A DNA stretch of 64,000 bases from Verrucomicrobiaceae bacterium (GTDB lineage: Bacteria > Verrucomicrobiota > Verrucomicrobiia > Verrucomicrobiales > Verrucomicrobiaceae), in the NCBI GenBank assembly GCA_016795485.1, contig JAEUHM010000009.1, positions 124,001-188,000 on the forward strand. The letters run 5' to 3'. This document shows, piece after piece, positions 62,919 through 64,000 of the stretch. The notes under the pieces are model-generated. The model saw only the letters and a program-made list of their open reading frames with translations, made no database searches and was not told the origin of the DNA. Position numbers and translations under genes: made by a program. Position 1 is the first letter of the stretch. Each line of letters begins with the position of its first letter.

Positions 62919-64000
62919 TCACGCGGCGTGCAAAACGCCTCTCACATGCTTCATCGAGCCGCCGAAGCACTCATGCACATAAGCCATCGCCTTTTTGACC
63001 TTCGCTTGAGCTGCGGGGTAGTCCGTGTCGATGGCGAACAGCGTTTCGGCGATCTTTTCGACGGGAGTCTCGTCCATTTCGAGCAGCCACTCGGGCAGGC
63101 CGATGTCCTTGAACATCCAGCACTTCGGCGAATGGAACTCGGAGTAAGTGTGGATGATCGGCGTGCCGTTCGCGAGGGCGATGATGGGCGAGTGCGGTTC
63201 GTGGCAAACGACAGTGTGGGCGCGGGCGAAGATGGAGGCGGCCTCGTCGGCGTTCCAGAAGTGCTCCAGGTTCACGACGTGCTTCTGGATCTCCGGCGGA
63301 AGCGGATCGTGGATGAGGCGCTTGTTATGACCCATCTCCTTGATCGTCTCCGGCGCGATGAGCACCTTCCCGCCGGTCTTTTTGACCCAAAGCGTGACCA
63401 GCTCGCGATACTTCGCCGCGCGGCGTTCGTCATCGGCGATCTGTTGCGGCGTGGGATGCAGAGGGTTGAGTTTCTCCGGCCGCGGATCGTCCACGCCGGG
63501 GTATTTCGGCGTGTTCGTGCGGATCATGACGGTGATGAACTTCTTCTCCTCCAAACCAAGCTTCTTCATCGTGGCGAGTCCGCGCTCGTCATCGTGCACG
63601 TCGATGCCGAAGCAGCCATCCGGGCCGAACGCTGCCTTCACGCCGGCGCTTTGCAGAATGCTCAAAGTCTTCGTTTCACGCGTGTAGATGAAAGCGGCGG
63701 CGTTCAGCAGCTCGATGCGCTCTGCCGCGCCATCGCCCTGCACCATGGTTGGGAAGAAGGACTGGCCGAAGAGGCCGCAAGGCCGGCCATGCTGGCGGCA
63801 AAACTTCATGTAGCTGAGGTCCTGGCCCATGCCGGAGTTACGAATGAAGAGATCGCAGCTTTTAATCGCTGCCTGAAGCTTGAGGTCCTTCTCGCCTTTG
63901 CCGTCGAGCTTGCCTTGCAGGAACTCGACTTTCGGAAAACGCGCCTTGAGCATCGCGAGGATGCGCTCGTCCACCTTCATCGCCCACACAATGACCTTCA
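62919..64000 (-). CDS. Polysaccharide pyruvyl-transferase-like protein (5' end beyond window)
   Basis: The frame continues upstream of the in-frame GTG at 63989 to the window edge, where it reads KVIVWAMKVDERILAMLKARFPK. The gene is therefore cut at its N-terminus. DLFIRNSGMGQDLSYMKFC, FGIDVHDD and CHEPHSPIIALANGTPIIHTYSEF are the PF04230 (polysaccharide pyruvyl transferase) pattern. These enzymes transfer pyruvyl groups to surface glycans; some homologues are sugar-binding proteins. The DUF4838 operon begins 33 bp downstream on the same strand. Confidence 0.75.
   Translation of the reverse strand, partial: KVIVWAMKVDERILAMLKARFPKVEFLQGKLDGKGEKDLKLQAAIKSCDLFIRNSGMGQDLSYMKFCRQHGRPCGLFGQSFFPTMVQGDGAAERIELLNAAAFIYTRETKTLSILQSAGVKAAFGPDGCFGIDVHDDERGLATMKKLGLEEKKFITVMIRTNTPKYPGVDDPRPEKLNPLHPTPQQIADDERRAAKYRELVTLWVKKTGGKVLIAPETIKEMGHNKRLIHDPLPPEIQKHVVNLEHFWNADEAASIFARAHTVVCHEPHSPIIALANGTPIIHTYSEFHSPKCWMFKDIGLPEWLLEMDETPVEKIAETLFAIDTDYPAAQAKVKKAMAYVHECFGGSMKHVRGVLHAA

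Noticed and set aside
1-64000. CRISPR arrays, tRNA and rRNA genes
   Set aside because: No regularly spaced repeats, no cloverleaf-like sequence with a CCA end and no rRNA-like stretch were noticed.

Overview
The window looks like a chromosomal segment of a verrucomicrobial bacterium (Verrucomicrobiota, PVC group). That placement is inferred from the gene families: a cytochrome-bearing DUF1549/DUF1553 protein paired with a Tat-exported DUF1501 protein, DUF1080 and DUF4838 proteins, secreted FAD-dependent oxidoreductases in many copies, an ECF sigma/FecR pair, a giant autotransporter-repeat protein and beta-helix proteins. No rRNA, tRNA or CRISPR array was seen. Most genes lie on the minus strand.

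Region by region. 1-5923 is the 5' part of a giant beta-strand-repeat surface protein that runs off the left edge; upstream of it are a 357-bp spacer and obgE. 7467-9066 (plus strand) is a two-gene unit: an HTH protein fused to a degenerate dCTP deaminase/dUTPase-like domain, followed by an unrecognised gene and a strong hairpin terminator. 9308-14962 holds an exported FAD enzyme, a FecR-type protein, an ECF sigma factor and a LamG-sialidase. 15162-18280 is a membrane-anchored gene split by a complete 2478-bp IS1595-family element with 23-bp perfect inverted repeats and 8-bp target duplications. The element carries a HEPN RNase-like protein, a small zinc-ribbon protein and a 49-residue protein as passengers. 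18349-22981 holds a beta-helix/propeller protein, a plus-strand pair with a kinase-like C-terminus, and a divergent SDR/IclR pair. 23047-29752 is a probable regulatory and metabolic operon: histidine kinase, response regulator, DUF1549/1553 cytochrome protein, DUF1501 protein, with two TTACGA-type palindromes placed as if they were regulator sites.

29887-31887 is a DUF4132-like protein. 31916-46771 is a glycan/FAD-enzyme island: an esterase-DUF1080 fusion, five FAD oxidoreductases (one with an in-frame UGA), a PAS-AraC regulator, a double beta-lactamase-fold protein, a chondroitinase-B-like beta-helix protein and an alpha/beta hydrolase. 46924-55947 contains a phosphonate-catabolism operon: PhoD-type phosphatase, phosphonoacetate hydrolase (PhnA), OPA-type MFS transporter, zinc alcohol dehydrogenase, phosphonoacetaldehyde dehydrogenase (PhnY), then an unrecognised exported protein, with a divergent XRE-cupin regulator. 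55948-64000 holds an esterase, a Kef-type antiporter, an overlapping DUF4838/phosphoesterase/DUF1080 operon and a pyruvyl-transferase-like gene cut by the right edge.

The whole suggests a heterotroph that degrades complex polysaccharides with exported hydrolases, oxidoreductases and beta-helix enzymes, and that can use organophosphonates as a phosphorus or carbon source. The best candidates for undescribed biology are the HTH/dCTP-deaminase-fold pair, the IS-borne HEPN module, the two-component system with TTACGA sites, and the UGA-containing FAD enzyme with a SECIS-like hairpin.
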